NCBI RefSeq assembly: GCF_000317065.1
Contig: NC_019701.1
Span: forward strand, 62,001 to 126,000
Reading direction: 5' to 3'
DNA from: Pseudanabaena sp. PCC 7367
GTDB lineage: Bacteria; Cyanobacteriota; Cyanobacteriia; Pseudanabaenales; Pseudanabaenaceae
DNA length: 64,000 nucleotides
Shown: piece after piece, positions 27,068-37,517 of the stretch
How positions within the stretch are numbered: position 1 is the stretch's first letter
Layout: each line of letters starts with the position of its first letter
Notes under the pieces: generated by a model
Database searches by the model: none
What the model saw: the letters and a program-made list of their open reading frames with translations, nothing else
What the model was told of the DNA's origin: nothing
Position numbers and translations under genes: made by a program

Positions 27068-28288
27068 ATGTTGCCTTATATCCTGCTGGTAGACGGAGAA
27101 ACCAGGGGGGATTTTTATCGTGAGATTCGCCAGGTTTTTAAAGCTAACTGGCTAACCAAGATTGATCTAAGCCCTGAGCCTGAGTCAGGCCAGATTGTGC
27201 CTCAGCGTAATCAGATCGATCTGGCTTTAGTTAGTGATGAATCTTTTTCGCCCTGGGCAACCATAATTACTGAGTTAAAGCGCCAGCAGGTGCCAACTTT
27301 GCACTTGGTAGATGGGATTCTGGAGTGGCACAAAATCTGGGACAATCCGCGATCGCAATCCGCTGATCATGGCATGCCGTTGTTTCAGCCAATTTTATGC
27401 CATAAGGTTGCTTGCCTGGGGCGATCGCAAGCCCGCATTTTTGAATCGTGGGGCAACCTGGGAAAATGCGAAATTGTTGGCGCACCTAGATTTGATCAGT
27501 TAATTGACCGCAAGCCCCGCGATCGCCAACCCGATCAACCCTGGCGCTTGTTAATCATGACCGCCCAGCCCCCTGGCTTTACATCTGCACAAATTAACCA
27601 AACTAAGCAAAGTCTATTAGATTTAAAACAATGGTTTGAAGCCCATCCTCAACTTAATGGGATCAAGATCGAACCGGTCTGGCATTTGCCCAAGGGGCTC
27701 GATCGGGAAATTGGCAGATCTAGCATTTCTACTCAAATTACTACCCCCACTAATCTAGAGCAGGTGATCCGATCGGTGGATGCCATAGTTACCACCCCAG
27801 CAACGGCAATGCTAGAGGGGATGCGATTGGGGTTACCGGTGGCACTGCTTGACTATAACAATAGTCCCCAATATGTACCTGCGGCCTGGCAAATTACCGC
27901 TGCATCCCATATTCAACCTGTGCTAAGCGGCCTGGTTACGCCATCACCAGCGCGATTGCTATATCAAGATACTATTCTGCATGATGCCCTGGAATGTCAA
28001 ACCCCAGCCATCGATCGCCTGGTGGTCTTAATGCGGAGCATGATCGATCATGGCAAGCAATGTCGGGCGATGGGGCGATCGCTTCGGCTTCCCGATCGGA
28101 TTTTGTCTGATCCTCAAAAGGGTTATCATCTGCCGGAAACCCGTTTGGATATGCAATCGCTTTATCCCAAGCATCCTGTCTTTGCGAATATGGATCTGTG
28201 GGCATTGCAAGCGGAAGTGGGGCACCTGCGTCAGCAAAATCAGATGTTGCAGGCAGAAATAGAGCGAATGCAATCAAATCAGATATAG
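27068..28288 (+). CDS. Putative GT-B-type glycosyltransferase
   Basis: About 406 residues from the ATG at 27068 (an upstream TTG at 27041 is less likely). No signal or membrane segment is seen. The pattern is that of a two-Rossmann glycosyltransferase: the N-terminal half ends with VGAPRFDQLI. The C-terminal half contains VIRSVDAIVTTPATAMLEG then GLPVALLDYNNS, the usual nucleotide-sugar binding region with a conserved small/Glu pattern. The C-terminus carries a ~25-residue heptad helix (LQAEVGHLRQQNQMLQAEIE) likely to form a coiled coil. It sits directly after kdsC and converges on pseC, so a role in adding a KDO or Pse-type sugar is plausible, but this is inference. Confidence 0.6.
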   Translation: MLPYILLVDGETRGDFYREIRQVFKANWLTKIDLSPEPESGQIVPQRNQIDLALVSDESFSPWATIITELKRQQVPTLHLVDGILEWHKIWDNPRSQSADHGMPLFQPILCHKVACLGRSQARIFESWGNLGKCEIVGAPRFDQLIDRKPRDRQPDQPWRLLIMTAQPPGFTSAQINQTKQSLLDLKQWFEAHPQLNGIKIEPVWHLPKGLDREIGRSSISTQITTPTNLEQVIRSVDAIVTTPATAMLEGMRLGLPVALLDYNNSPQYVPAAWQITAASHIQPVLSGLVTPSPARLLYQDTILHDALECQTPAIDRLVVLMRSMIDHGKQCRAMGRSLRLPDRILSDPQKGYHLPETRLDMQSLYPKHPVFANMDLWALQAEVGHLRQQNQMLQAEIERMQSNQI

Positions 28289-28428
28289 CAGTAATGTTAG
28301 TTTGCTCAAAACAATCATTAATGAATTAATAGCCAGAAAGATCAGTCAATGGTTTCAAACAGAAAATCGGTTGAACTCAGCTTATGTAATGATCCTCATC
28401 ATCAATCCTGGCAAATATTTCTAGACCA

Positions 28429-29628
28429 TTACTTACTTAAAATTCTGGTTAAAGTTGAGATAACCCGATCCTGTTGAGCCTCACTCATACCAGAGAAAAG
28501 CGGAATACTGATCGCCTCGCGGTAATATTGTTCCGCCGCCGGAAAATCCCCCCATTTAAACCCCAGATTTTGATAGTAAGGTTGGATATGGACAGGAATA
28601 TAATGCAAATTCACACCAATTTGAGCCGATCGTAGGGCATCAAAAACCTGACTATGGCTGAGGCTAATTTGCTTTAACTGCAAGCGAATAATATATAAAT
28701 GCCAGCTAGAGAGAGTATCAGGATGTTGCCAGGGCAGGGCGATCGGCAGGTCTTTTAAGAGGCGATCGTAGCGCTTGGCCAGATCGCGGCGACGTTGCAC
28801 AAATTCAGTCAGGCGATCCATTTGTGAAGCACCCAAAGCAGCTTGAATATCGGTGATGCGATAGTTATAGCCTAGCTCCAGTTGCTGGTAATACCAGGTT
28901 CCGTGGGGATCGCCCACCATTAGGTTTTGGTTGCGGGTAATGCCGTGGGTACGCAGCCTGATTAGCTTTTCATACAGGTCGGGATTATTAGTAACCACCA
29001 TGCCACCCTCACCGGTGGTAATGATCTTCACTGGGTGGAAGCTAAACACGGTCATATCCGAGAACCGACAATCGCCCACAGGCTGGTTTTGATACTTATT
29101 TTGATGCTTATTTTGATACTGTGCGCCGATCCCATGTGAGGCATCTTCGATTACTTTAAAGCCATATTTTCGAGACAGGGCTGCAATCTGCTCCATCTCA
29201 CAGGATTGCCCCGCCATATGCACTGGGATCAATACCTTGGGCGATCGGCTAGTTCTTTCTGCCTGCGCCAACTTTCGCTCTAGCTCCGCGATGCTTAGGT
29301 TATAGGTACGTGGATTAATGTCCACAAAATCCACCTGTGCGCCGCAATATAAACCGCAATTTGCCGAGGCTACAAAAGTATTAGGCGAAGTCCAAAGCCA
29401 ATCGCCCGGTTGTAAACCTGCTGCCAGACAGGCAATATGTAAGGCCGCCGTAGCACTACTCACCGCTACCGCATATTTAGCACCACAATGGTTGGCTACC
29501 TTTGCCTCAAATCGCTCGATCGCTGGCCCTTGGGTAATCCAGGGCGATCGCAGCACCTCGATCACACTGTCAATATCCTGCTGATTTATGTCCTGCTTGC
29601 CATAGGGAATCCACTCGCTATCACTCAT
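28429..29628 (-). CDS. pseC: UDP-4-amino-4,6-dideoxy-N-acetyl-beta-L-altrosamine transaminase
   Basis: PLP aminotransferase (DegT/DnrJ/EryC1 family), second step of pseudaminic acid synthesis. Family blocks: PYGKQDINQQDIDSV and SPWITQGPAIERFE at the N-terminus, SSATAALHIA, EDASHGIGAQY, the PLP Lys in FSFHPVKIITTGEGG, and LGYNYRITDIQAALG. About 399 residues. A 12-residue insertion of three tetrapeptides (YQNK/HQNK/YQNQ), encoded by a 12-nt tandem repeat, follows GAQ near residue 170. The ATG at 29626-29628 is used; a TTG two codons upstream is spurious. It follows pseB by 64 bp, the usual pseB-pseC order. Confidence 0.92.
   Translation of the reverse strand: MSDSEWIPYGKQDINQQDIDSVIEVLRSPWITQGPAIERFEAKVANHCGAKYAVAVSSATAALHIACLAAGLQPGDWLWTSPNTFVASANCGLYCGAQVDFVDINPRTYNLSIAELERKLAQAERTSRSPKVLIPVHMAGQSCEMEQIAALSRKYGFKVIEDASHGIGAQYQNKHQNKYQNQPVGDCRFSDMTVFSFHPVKIITTGEGGMVVTNNPDLYEKLIRLRTHGITRNQNLMVGDPHGTWYYQQLELGYNYRITDIQAALGASQMDRLTEFVQRRRDLAKRYDRLLKDLPIALPWQHPDTLSSWHLYIIRLQLKQISLSHSQVFDALRSAQIGVNLHYIPVHIQPYYQNLGFKWGDFPAAEQYYREAISIPLFSGMSEAQQDRVISTLTRILSK
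29087..29122. repeat. 12-nt in-frame tandem repeat inside pseC
   Basis: Three units of TTTTGATACTTA type (+ strand) at 29087-29098, 29099-29110 and 29111-29122. They encode repeated Tyr/His-Gln-Asn-Lys tetrapeptides in a surface loop next to the EDASHG motif. The frame is preserved. Confidence 0.8.
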
Positions 29629-29692
29629 AAACAACTTTTGCCAAAATCAGAGCATTTGAAATCATTTCATCTATCTCATCTATTGCGACAGA

Positions 29693-30715
<1,023 letters not shown>

Positions 30716-30946
30716 TTAGCCAGATTGAGAACTTGGCGATCGCCAGATCTATAAATCTATGCCAGATCATCATACCCAACTTAATCAGATTTACTGCGTT
30801 TATGGGCTGAGATTCACATAAATTAGGCGAATTAGGAGGACTAGTAAAACGAAAAGATAGCTCCCCAAGAAGTTCATCAATTTGCTTTGCAGTGCTGCGA
30901 TCGCTTTGCTTTATCTAGCTTGATGATTAAAGCTTAGAGATCTTCC

Positions 30947-32554
30947 TTAGCTATTAGGGCAGCGCCTCACCGCGATCATCGTAATATCATCAAACTGATC
31001 GGCATCGGCAATAAATTCCATTAAGTCCTGATCAATGCGATCGAGTAATTGAGTGGCACTTGGATGAGACTCAGGATGTTCGAGGATCTCTACTAGGCGA
31101 TTTTCCGTAAAGAATTTACTGGTGGGGTTTTTAGCTTCAGTCACCCCATCGGTATAGCCCACCAGCATATCACCGGGTTCTAGCTCAATTTGTTGAATCC
31201 GAAACTTCATCCCCGGCAACATTCCCACCGCAGGCCCGGTCGGCATCAGGCGCGATTTAATGCCAGTATCACTAATGATCGCTAAGGGTTCATGGCCACC
31301 ATTAACATAAGTTAGCAGTCCAGTTTTGGGATCGATGATGCCAAAGAACAGGGTCGCAAACATATTTAGATTGCTGTGATTATCAGCTACATAATCATTG
31401 GTAAGTTTGACTGCACGCAAAGCATTCACATGCCCCAGGTTAATAATCTGCGTATGTCCCTTGGCTTTCTCTGTGTCAGCCTGGGTAATTGAAATACTGC
31501 CTAAATCGTTTTCGGTGGAAAATACGCGGATCAAGCTGCGGAACAAGGCCATAAACAGGGCAGAGCCAACCCCTTTGTCGCAGACATCGGCGATCACTAC
31601 GCCAATCCCACCACTGGGCAACATAAACGAGTCATAGAAATCACCAGCAACCTGGCGGGCTGGTTTGAATAGCGCTGATAGTTCCCATTCTTTGGGTAGT
31701 TTTAGTTCATCAGGCAAGAAGTCCCGCTGCATTTTCTGTCCCTTTTCGATCTCATAGCGTGCCAGGGCATCCTTAACTTTGTTGTCCTGCAAAACCGCAT
31801 TTTCGATCGCCTGAGCTGCCTGAGCTGCCAGGGTTTGCATTAATTGCAAATCTTCTGCTGTGTATTCAACTTCTGGATCTGAATTACTAAAATTAATTAC
31901 ACCCAAAACCCGATCCCTGGTTTTTAGGGGGGCGCAGATTAATGAACCAACCGGATTACTACCAGCAATGAAGCGGGGGTCGGAGGCTGCATCATTGACA
32001 ATTTCCCCCTTGCCCGTGGCAAACACCGCACCGGCGATCCCTTCACTGGGTTTGATCGCTTTGATATTACTGGTACTGGCAAGGCCAAAGGAGAAATTTA
32101 CTTCCAGTAAACCACTCTCTTCATTCATTAACATGATCGAGCCGCTAGTAGCCTTAACTAAGCGTCTGGCTTTTTCGGCAATAATTTCAATTACGGCGGG
32201 GATTTCTAGGTTGGCGGTAATCTTTTCCGACAGCTCATAGAAGAGATTGATTTCGGTATATTTGTTTAATACTTCGCTGGCGAGGCGTTTTTTATCAATT
32301 TCGTTGTGGGCAAGGAAACGAATTAGGCCGATCACCGTATCGTCAGACTCCGGCAAACCAACGATCCAGCCGATTGTTTGATCACCCACTTCGATCGGCG
32401 ATCGCGCTTGGTCGGGATTGGCCTCGCTGCCTACCAGCAAGTTACCTTTAGCGTCATATATAGAAATTGGTGCGCCAATCGCTTCTATTATATTTTTGAC
32501 TATGGGCGAAACCTCTTTTTTCTTGAGCAACCGCTTAAGGTTTACCTGACTCAT
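30947..32554 (-). CDS. GAF domain SpoIIE/PP2C-type serine phosphatase
   Basis: 535 residues, cytosolic. An N-terminal ~110-residue sensor-like part (IYDAKGNLLVGSEA) is followed by a GAF domain (about 120-260: FGLASTSNIKAIKPSEGIAGAVF, GVINFSN) and a linker helix (about 265-285, KVKDALARYEIEKGQKMQRDFLP in two parts). The PP2C/SpoIIE catalytic domain follows to the end, with metal Asp in VVIADVCDKGVGSALFM, LVGYTDGVTEA and DDITMIAV. Such RsbU-like proteins dephosphorylate anti-sigma-factor antagonists. No antagonist or anti-sigma gene is adjacent. A second, shorter SpoIIE phosphatase is at 57381. Confidence 0.92.
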   Translation of the reverse strand: MSQVNLKRLLKKKEVSPIVKNIIEAIGAPISIYDAKGNLLVGSEANPDQARSPIEVGDQTIGWIVGLPESDDTVIGLIRFLAHNEIDKKRLASEVLNKYTEINLFYELSEKITANLEIPAVIEIIAEKARRLVKATSGSIMLMNEESGLLEVNFSFGLASTSNIKAIKPSEGIAGAVFATGKGEIVNDAASDPRFIAGSNPVGSLICAPLKTRDRVLGVINFSNSDPEVEYTAEDLQLMQTLAAQAAQAIENAVLQDNKVKDALARYEIEKGQKMQRDFLPDELKLPKEWELSALFKPARQVAGDFYDSFMLPSGGIGVVIADVCDKGVGSALFMALFRSLIRVFSTENDLGSISITQADTEKAKGHTQIINLGHVNALRAVKLTNDYVADNHSNLNMFATLFFGIIDPKTGLLTYVNGGHEPLAIISDTGIKSRLMPTGPAVGMLPGMKFRIQQIELEPGDMLVGYTDGVTEAKNPTSKFFTENRLVEILEHPESHPSATQLLDRIDQDLMEFIADADQFDDITMIAVRRCPNS

Positions 32555-33317
32555 CTACTTTGCCTATAGGGGAATAAAAAACAAAAATAGCCCTTTGCAT
32601 TTTGCAGAGCTTAGTAAATTCTAACCTTCTAGTCTGCGCTAATGAATAAAGAGGTAAAAATATTTTGGTGACTGCGATCGCCAGCAATTATGATTTAAAT
32701 AGTAATCACAGATGATATTAAAGCAATCTGAGCGCGACAGGTCGTTGTTATACCTGTAATCTCTAATTTGTAATTATTGAGATTTATCTAAAAAATCTAC
32801 TGTTTCCCTGGCGATCGTTTTAAGCAAACTAATGTTATGAAAAGAAACTAATGTTATGAAAAGAGATTAAAGCTAGGAACCTAATTTCAGTAAACCTAGT
32901 CTAGATCTACATATAATCTACAAATACAAATCATAGTCCCTCGCCTAAATCATCTATTGCAGTCTCAAGAGACTTGCCCAGCAATAATCAGACAAGAATT
33001 CGGTAATAGTAACGATCGCTTAGGCAATTCCTGAATAATCATATTGATTAAATTGATTAATTAGAGTGACCTTGCCAACACCTCGCCTGAAAAGCAACCT
33101 GATAAACATACATATACATATACATAGTAGGTTTACTAAACAGCGATCAAAGTGTAATTTAAGGTACCTACTAACTCATTCATGCTTGAGTTGATTCCGG
33201 TTAAAGGTAGCCTGAGCGTAAATTTGTGGGAATATTCTACATAAACATGTACCCAGATATAGAGCAAGGCGCAGTAAAATAGCAGAAGGCAGAGAAAATG
33301 TCTAGGGGAACCTAACC
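32555..33317. other. Spacer with tandem repeats upstream of DUF928 copy 2
   Basis: 763 bp AT-rich divergent spacer. It includes a 19-nt tandem duplication (32826-32863), a CATATA micro-repeat near 33108-33125 and a TTGATTAAATTGATTAA word near 33044. No gene or RNA was recognised; it must contain the promoters of both flanking genes. Confidence 0.5.
32826..32863. repeat. 19-nt tandem duplication
   Basis: AAACTAATGTTATGAAAAG occurs twice head to tail, both copies identical. Confidence 0.85.
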
Positions 33318-34214
33318 ATGCTTAGACAATCTACAAAATACTTTAATCAACGGCTCAGAAATCTGGTCAGGTCAGCCGTGGCCACGATCGCTTTTGTGGG
33401 GATAGTTGCTACGCCAGCGATTTCCCTGGCCAAGGGCACCTTCAAACCACCCAAGGATGAAGTACCACCAAGAACCAGAGGAACGGCGGCTGGACGCAGG
33501 GATGCCTGCCAGACCACCAAGGCGATCGCATCTTTTGAATCTGGCGATCGTTTCTTGAACCTGGTGCCGCTTGCTCCCGACAGCTATCTGGGCAAAACCA
33601 CATCCAGGCAACCGACCCTGACCTGGTATGTACAGGATTGCTATATCAATCTACCGCTGCGCATCTCGCTATATGAATATGATGCGGCCAAAGATAAGCT
33701 CATGCCCCAGCCTTTGTTTAGTAAGAGCCTGACCACTACACCAGGATTAATGGCTCTGTCGCTGGCGGGTGAAGCCGTAGAACTAGAACCCAATCAGCTT
33801 TATGCCTGGGTAGCGGTAATTGAATCCAGCAAGCAAAATCCATCTAAAAATGCCTTTAGTCGTAGACCGATTCAAGTGGTAGCAGCGTCAGAATCACTAA
33901 CCGAGGAACTTGCTAACGCCTCTAGCTCGGTTGAGAAAATTAAGCTATATGCCCAAAATGGCTTCTGGTATGACGCAATTGCCACTGCGATCGAGCAAAT
34001 TGAAGCTGCTCCAGCCAATTCTATTGAATCTGGGCAGGTGGCAGCAACAATGCGATCGTTGATTAGTGATTTGGCTACCCTGGAAGAATTAAAGGAACCA
34101 CCGCTGCAACCAGACAACCACAGATTTAGCCACAGCCTGCGTCAGGTGTTGGGGCAGCAGGAGCTAGATAATTTAGATAATAAGGCGATCGAGTTGGTGG
34201 AAGCTAGTCAGTAA
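33318..34214 (+). CDS. Exported DUF928 protein (copy 2)
   Basis: 298 residues, the same length as copy 1 at 21515. The signal peptide has RSAVATIAFVGIVATPAISLAKG at its core. The DUF928 pattern follows: DACQTTKAI, NLVPLAPDSYLGKT, QPTLTWYVQDCYI and the C-terminal block KLYAQNGFWYDAIATAIEQ. Sequence similarity to copy 1 is low to moderate outside these blocks, so this is an old paralogy. It is preceded by AGGGGAACC upstream of the ATG at 33318. Function unknown. Confidence 0.85.
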   Translation: MLRQSTKYFNQRLRNLVRSAVATIAFVGIVATPAISLAKGTFKPPKDEVPPRTRGTAAGRRDACQTTKAIASFESGDRFLNLVPLAPDSYLGKTTSRQPTLTWYVQDCYINLPLRISLYEYDAAKDKLMPQPLFSKSLTTTPGLMALSLAGEAVELEPNQLYAWVAVIESSKQNPSKNAFSRRPIQVVAASESLTEELANASSSVEKIKLYAQNGFWYDAIATAIEQIEAAPANSIESGQVAATMRSLISDLATLEELKEPPLQPDNHRFSHSLRQVLGQQELDNLDNKAIELVEASQ

Positions 34215-34402
34215 AACAATAAAATTAAAGGCTACAATCATGCCTTTACCTCAGTTTGAAATTATTTTGAGCTGAGGAATCTTTTATGGCTTAATTTTCG
34301 TCTGCACATGGGGCATTGTTTAGATCCTGTGGTAGTTTTGGAAACGATCGCGCGGATTTGAACTCACCCCCCGATCGACCAATCCAAAAATCCAATCCCT
34401 AA

Positions 34403-35110
34403 ATGCAATCAGACCGCAACTTAGACTCGGCCAAGCCAAAGATGGGTGATAAAAAAAGCCTGGAACAGAGTTTCGCTGAAATCGATCGCCGTCTGGGGCG
34501 AGCCAAGCCATTCTGTCAGGAGTCCTCTAGCCTATTGCGGCTAACCAAGCGGGACAAACGCCGTCCAGCTCTAGTGATTTGGCTTGCAATTTTGATCCTG
34601 GCGATCGGCATTGGTGGCTATTGGCGCTATCGAAACTATCCTCAGCTTAGCGATCGTAATGTGGAACTGCTGGCGCGGGTGTTGATGTCGGAGGCCTCGA
34701 TCGGTACCGATGCAGAACGGCGGGCAGTGGGGCTGACGGTGATCAATCGGATGGAGCTAGAGGGCACTAATCGAGTTAGCAAAGTGGTTAAGGTGGGTGG
34801 TTTTTATCACTATGCCACCAATCAAGACCCCACCCTATATCCAGAATATTTTCAGTTGGCGGAGCAATTGTTAGCAGGGCAGATCGAAGATTTTACCGAT
34901 GGCGCAACCCATTTCTTTTCGCCTCATTCTATGCCCAAAAAAGGCCAGAGCACCGCTGGGTTCGATTGTGAAGGTGGTTTAAGTCGCTATCGCAATCCAG
35001 TTAGTGCCTCAGCGGAGCGCATTTGTACGCCAGGGTGGAGTAAGACGCTGGAGTATGTGTATTTGGAAGATCGCAATGTGCGGCCTTATTATTTTGAGTT
35101 CTATCGCTAA
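34403..35110 (+). CDS. Membrane-anchored cell wall hydrolase (SleB-like)
   Basis: 235 residues. A charged cytosolic N-terminus is followed by one membrane helix (ALVIWLAILILAIGIGGYW, about 53-72). The periplasmic hydrolase domain of the SleB/CwlJ type begins at LLARVLMSEAS, where the Glu is the expected catalytic residue. It continues with ERRAVGLTVINRM, YATNQDPTLYPE, DGATHFFSPHSMP and a C-terminal Cys pair (FDCEGG, ERICTPGW). Probable peptidoglycan cleavage during growth. It converges on the large unknown gene with a 22 bp gap. Confidence 0.83.
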   Translation: MQSDRNLDSAKPKMGDKKSLEQSFAEIDRRLGRAKPFCQESSSLLRLTKRDKRRPALVIWLAILILAIGIGGYWRYRNYPQLSDRNVELLARVLMSEASIGTDAERRAVGLTVINRMELEGTNRVSKVVKVGGFYHYATNQDPTLYPEYFQLAEQLLAGQIEDFTDGATHFFSPHSMPKKGQSTAGFDCEGGLSRYRNPVSASAERICTPGWSKTLEYVYLEDRNVRPYYFEFYR

Positions 35111-35132
35111 TCTTGCTAAAACCTGCTAGCAA

Positions 35133-37478
35133 TTATTGCAATGACCAAGCCTCATAGCGGCCATTTACCTCAGTCAGGATCTGCGAGCTACTGCCAGGTA
35201 ATAGCGAAATCCAGCGACGACTATAGCTATTCACAATATCGCTAAAAATCAAATCCCCCTGGCTATCAAACACCACCACCATTGGATAATGCCGATCGCC
35301 CAGGTCAATTTGAGAGCGATCGATCTCTAGGACATAGTCATATCTGCCATCACCGGTTAAATCAGCCGACTTAAATGTCCAGGACAATACCTCATAGCGG
35401 AAATCCTCAAAGGGGATCGAAACTTGACCCAGACTTTGCAATTCGTTGTAGATCGCCACAATGATTTTTTCTTCGGTGGTGAGCCCCAAACTTTCCACCG
35501 AAATATTAAAACTGCTAGCCCGACTGATTAGTCCACCGCCACTGACCATTGCTGGCATTGCTGATTGGGTTAGTTGCCCAGACAAATCACGATCGCCCAC
35601 CGCCAACAGGCGCAATTGGCCATCGTCACCAATCCAGATTGCTTTAGTGTTGAGCGATTCCGTCACCGCCTGCCCAAATTCATTATTCACATTCACGGTC
35701 AGGAAGTTATTCAAATCCAGGTTAAATGCTTCCCAGATTACCAGGGGCGATCGACCTGCCAGCTCATTAAACGGCGCATTGCGCCAGCGATCGCCATCAC
35801 GCAGCACCGACACCGAAACCTCATACCAGGCTTGATGCGGCAGCAGTTTACCATGTTTGCCAAACCACTCGGCACTGGGTTGATAGCTATCGCCCAAAGG
35901 ACTAATCGTGCCGATCATCACCTCTGGCTGGATTCCCAATGGCGAAAGATCATAGCGTTGCAGCATGGCGATCGCCGCATCGGTTGCCCCCTTACGCTCA
36001 ATCAGCCAACGTTGCGCGGTTGGAAAACCTTGTTTCTGGAGCAGTATTAATGCGCCCCAGGTTTTAATTTCGGGAGTAGATTTAACCCGCATCGCCACTT
36101 CCACTCGCCGCCACAAATGTAAATAATTACGATTGAGAGCTTCTGCCACACTCTGGGCAGTGAAATCAGAATTATTAGCGATCGTCAGCGCATCTTCCCA
36201 GCGCCCATCAATAATTAAAGCTGTGACCTGCTGCCCTGCATTGGCATAGGTTCTACCTGCCTGAGCCTTTGTATATTTGGCATGGAGCTTAATTAGATCA
36301 TATTGCTCTTGCACATAGGGCGAAAGTTGCTTTCCCTGGGCGATCAATTCCGCTTGTACCTGGTCGAACTGGACTAGCGCTGGCGACCACAAGCCACCAC
36401 TGGCCAGGATTAATGCATTGCTATAGGCTTTGGGTAGTCCTTGCCCCTCATTGAGGGTAATCTGACGTAGTTGCAGAGGGCGCAGCAAATTAGTACCGGC
36501 CGTGACCTTGAAAATCGCCCAGCTTGGTTCAAAGGCCTGGGATTGATTAATAATTAATTCCGGCTCACGATCGCTCAGCGGCAAGATCGCTGCTTCTAGA
36601 TCCGGCGCTTGAGTTTGTAATGGTAATGGTTGGGCTGACTTATTTGTGCCAGAGGTTTCCGCCTCAATTACAATGCTTTGATCATCCTGGGAAAAATGTT
36701 GCCATTTGGGGATCGCCTCAATCGGACTAGTCCAGTCTGTTAATACGTTCAGGGTAGGCTGGGGCTCGATCGTAAAGCTGAAAATTTTGCCGTAGGTATT
36801 GCTGCCAGTCTTTCCCCAAACCATAAACCAGAACCCCTGGCTGGGTTGATCGCCTTCGATTTTCTGGAGCTGATTCAACGGCAATCGCTTATTGCCTGGT
36901 AAAAGCTTACTTTTGGTTTCGGAATATTTATAGTTGGGGCTTTTGACAAAATATTCATCCATTCCCGACAGCTTCAATTGCGAGACTAGATCCAACTTAC
37001 TGCTGGCTTGTGGATCAGCTTTTTTAACGATCGGTTGATATACCCTGATCGCAATAATTTCTTTACTTTCCCGCTCCGCCAGGGCATAGATATAGTAGCC
37101 CTCGCCAGTTTGATCGCGGTTGGGTTCTAAATAGAGCCGATCGCTTAGTTCGATGCCAGCCTCGGCCAGTTCTGCTTTAATTTCCTTGAGGGTTTGGGGC
37201 GGGTTCAGTCTTTGGGCGGTGGTTTGAGGTGGATCATAGGGCAACAGCCATGCCATTGACTCCGGATTGGTCAAATATTTGAGGCTATAAAATGATACGA
37301 GGCCAATCCCCGGAATACTCAGCAAGAAAATCACACAACCAACACCATTGATAATTCTGGTAAAGATTGATAGCCAAGAGCGATCGCCACTTGATTGCAA
37401 CCGATCATGACCGGGCGATCGGCGATCGGGGTCTGGAGCAGGACGATCAGTATGATTACTACCTAGCTGGGTTTTCAT
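35133..37478 (-). CDS. Large membrane-anchored protein of unknown function
   Basis: 781 residues. A polar, Asp/Arg/Ser-rich N-terminus (about 1-35) precedes one hydrophobic segment ([20 protein letters not shown], about 45-65), so most of the protein should lie outside the cytoplasm. The body has no family I recognise. A helical middle (about 370-500) may be a repeat solenoid. Near the C-terminus there is an integrin/VCBS-like element, [20 protein letters not shown], typical of calcium-binding loops. It is divergent from leuA with about 39 bp between starts, so the promoters must overlap. Confidence 0.7.
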   Translation of the reverse strand: MKTQLGSNHTDRPAPDPDRRSPGHDRLQSSGDRSWLSIFTRIINGVGCVIFLLSIPGIGLVSFYSLKYLTNPESMAWLLPYDPPQTTAQRLNPPQTLKEIKAELAEAGIELSDRLYLEPNRDQTGEGYYIYALAERESKEIIAIRVYQPIVKKADPQASSKLDLVSQLKLSGMDEYFVKSPNYKYSETKSKLLPGNKRLPLNQLQKIEGDQPSQGFWFMVWGKTGSNTYGKIFSFTIEPQPTLNVLTDWTSPIEAIPKWQHFSQDDQSIVIEAETSGTNKSAQPLPLQTQAPDLEAAILPLSDREPELIINQSQAFEPSWAIFKVTAGTNLLRPLQLRQITLNEGQGLPKAYSNALILASGGLWSPALVQFDQVQAELIAQGKQLSPYVQEQYDLIKLHAKYTKAQAGRTYANAGQQVTALIIDGRWEDALTIANNSDFTAQSVAEALNRNYLHLWRRVEVAMRVKSTPEIKTWGALILLQKQGFPTAQRWLIERKGATDAAIAMLQRYDLSPLGIQPEVMIGTISPLGDSYQPSAEWFGKHGKLLPHQAWYEVSVSVLRDGDRWRNAPFNELAGRSPLVIWEAFNLDLNNFLTVNVNNEFGQAVTESLNTKAIWIGDDGQLRLLAVGDRDLSGQLTQSAMPAMVSGGGLISRASSFNISVESLGLTTEEKIIVAIYNELQSLGQVSIPFEDFRYEVLSWTFKSADLTGDGRYDYVLEIDRSQIDLGDRHYPMVVVFDSQGDLIFSDIVNSYSRRWISLLPGSSSQILTEVNGRYEAWSLQ

Positions 37479-37517
37479 GCGTTACAATCAGAGCATTGTC
37501 AAATATCGTTGTCAAAA

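Noticed and set aside
34330-34380. GATTTGAACTCAC word resembling a tRNA T-arm on the minus strand
   Set aside because: No acceptor stem or anticodon arm can be formed around it.
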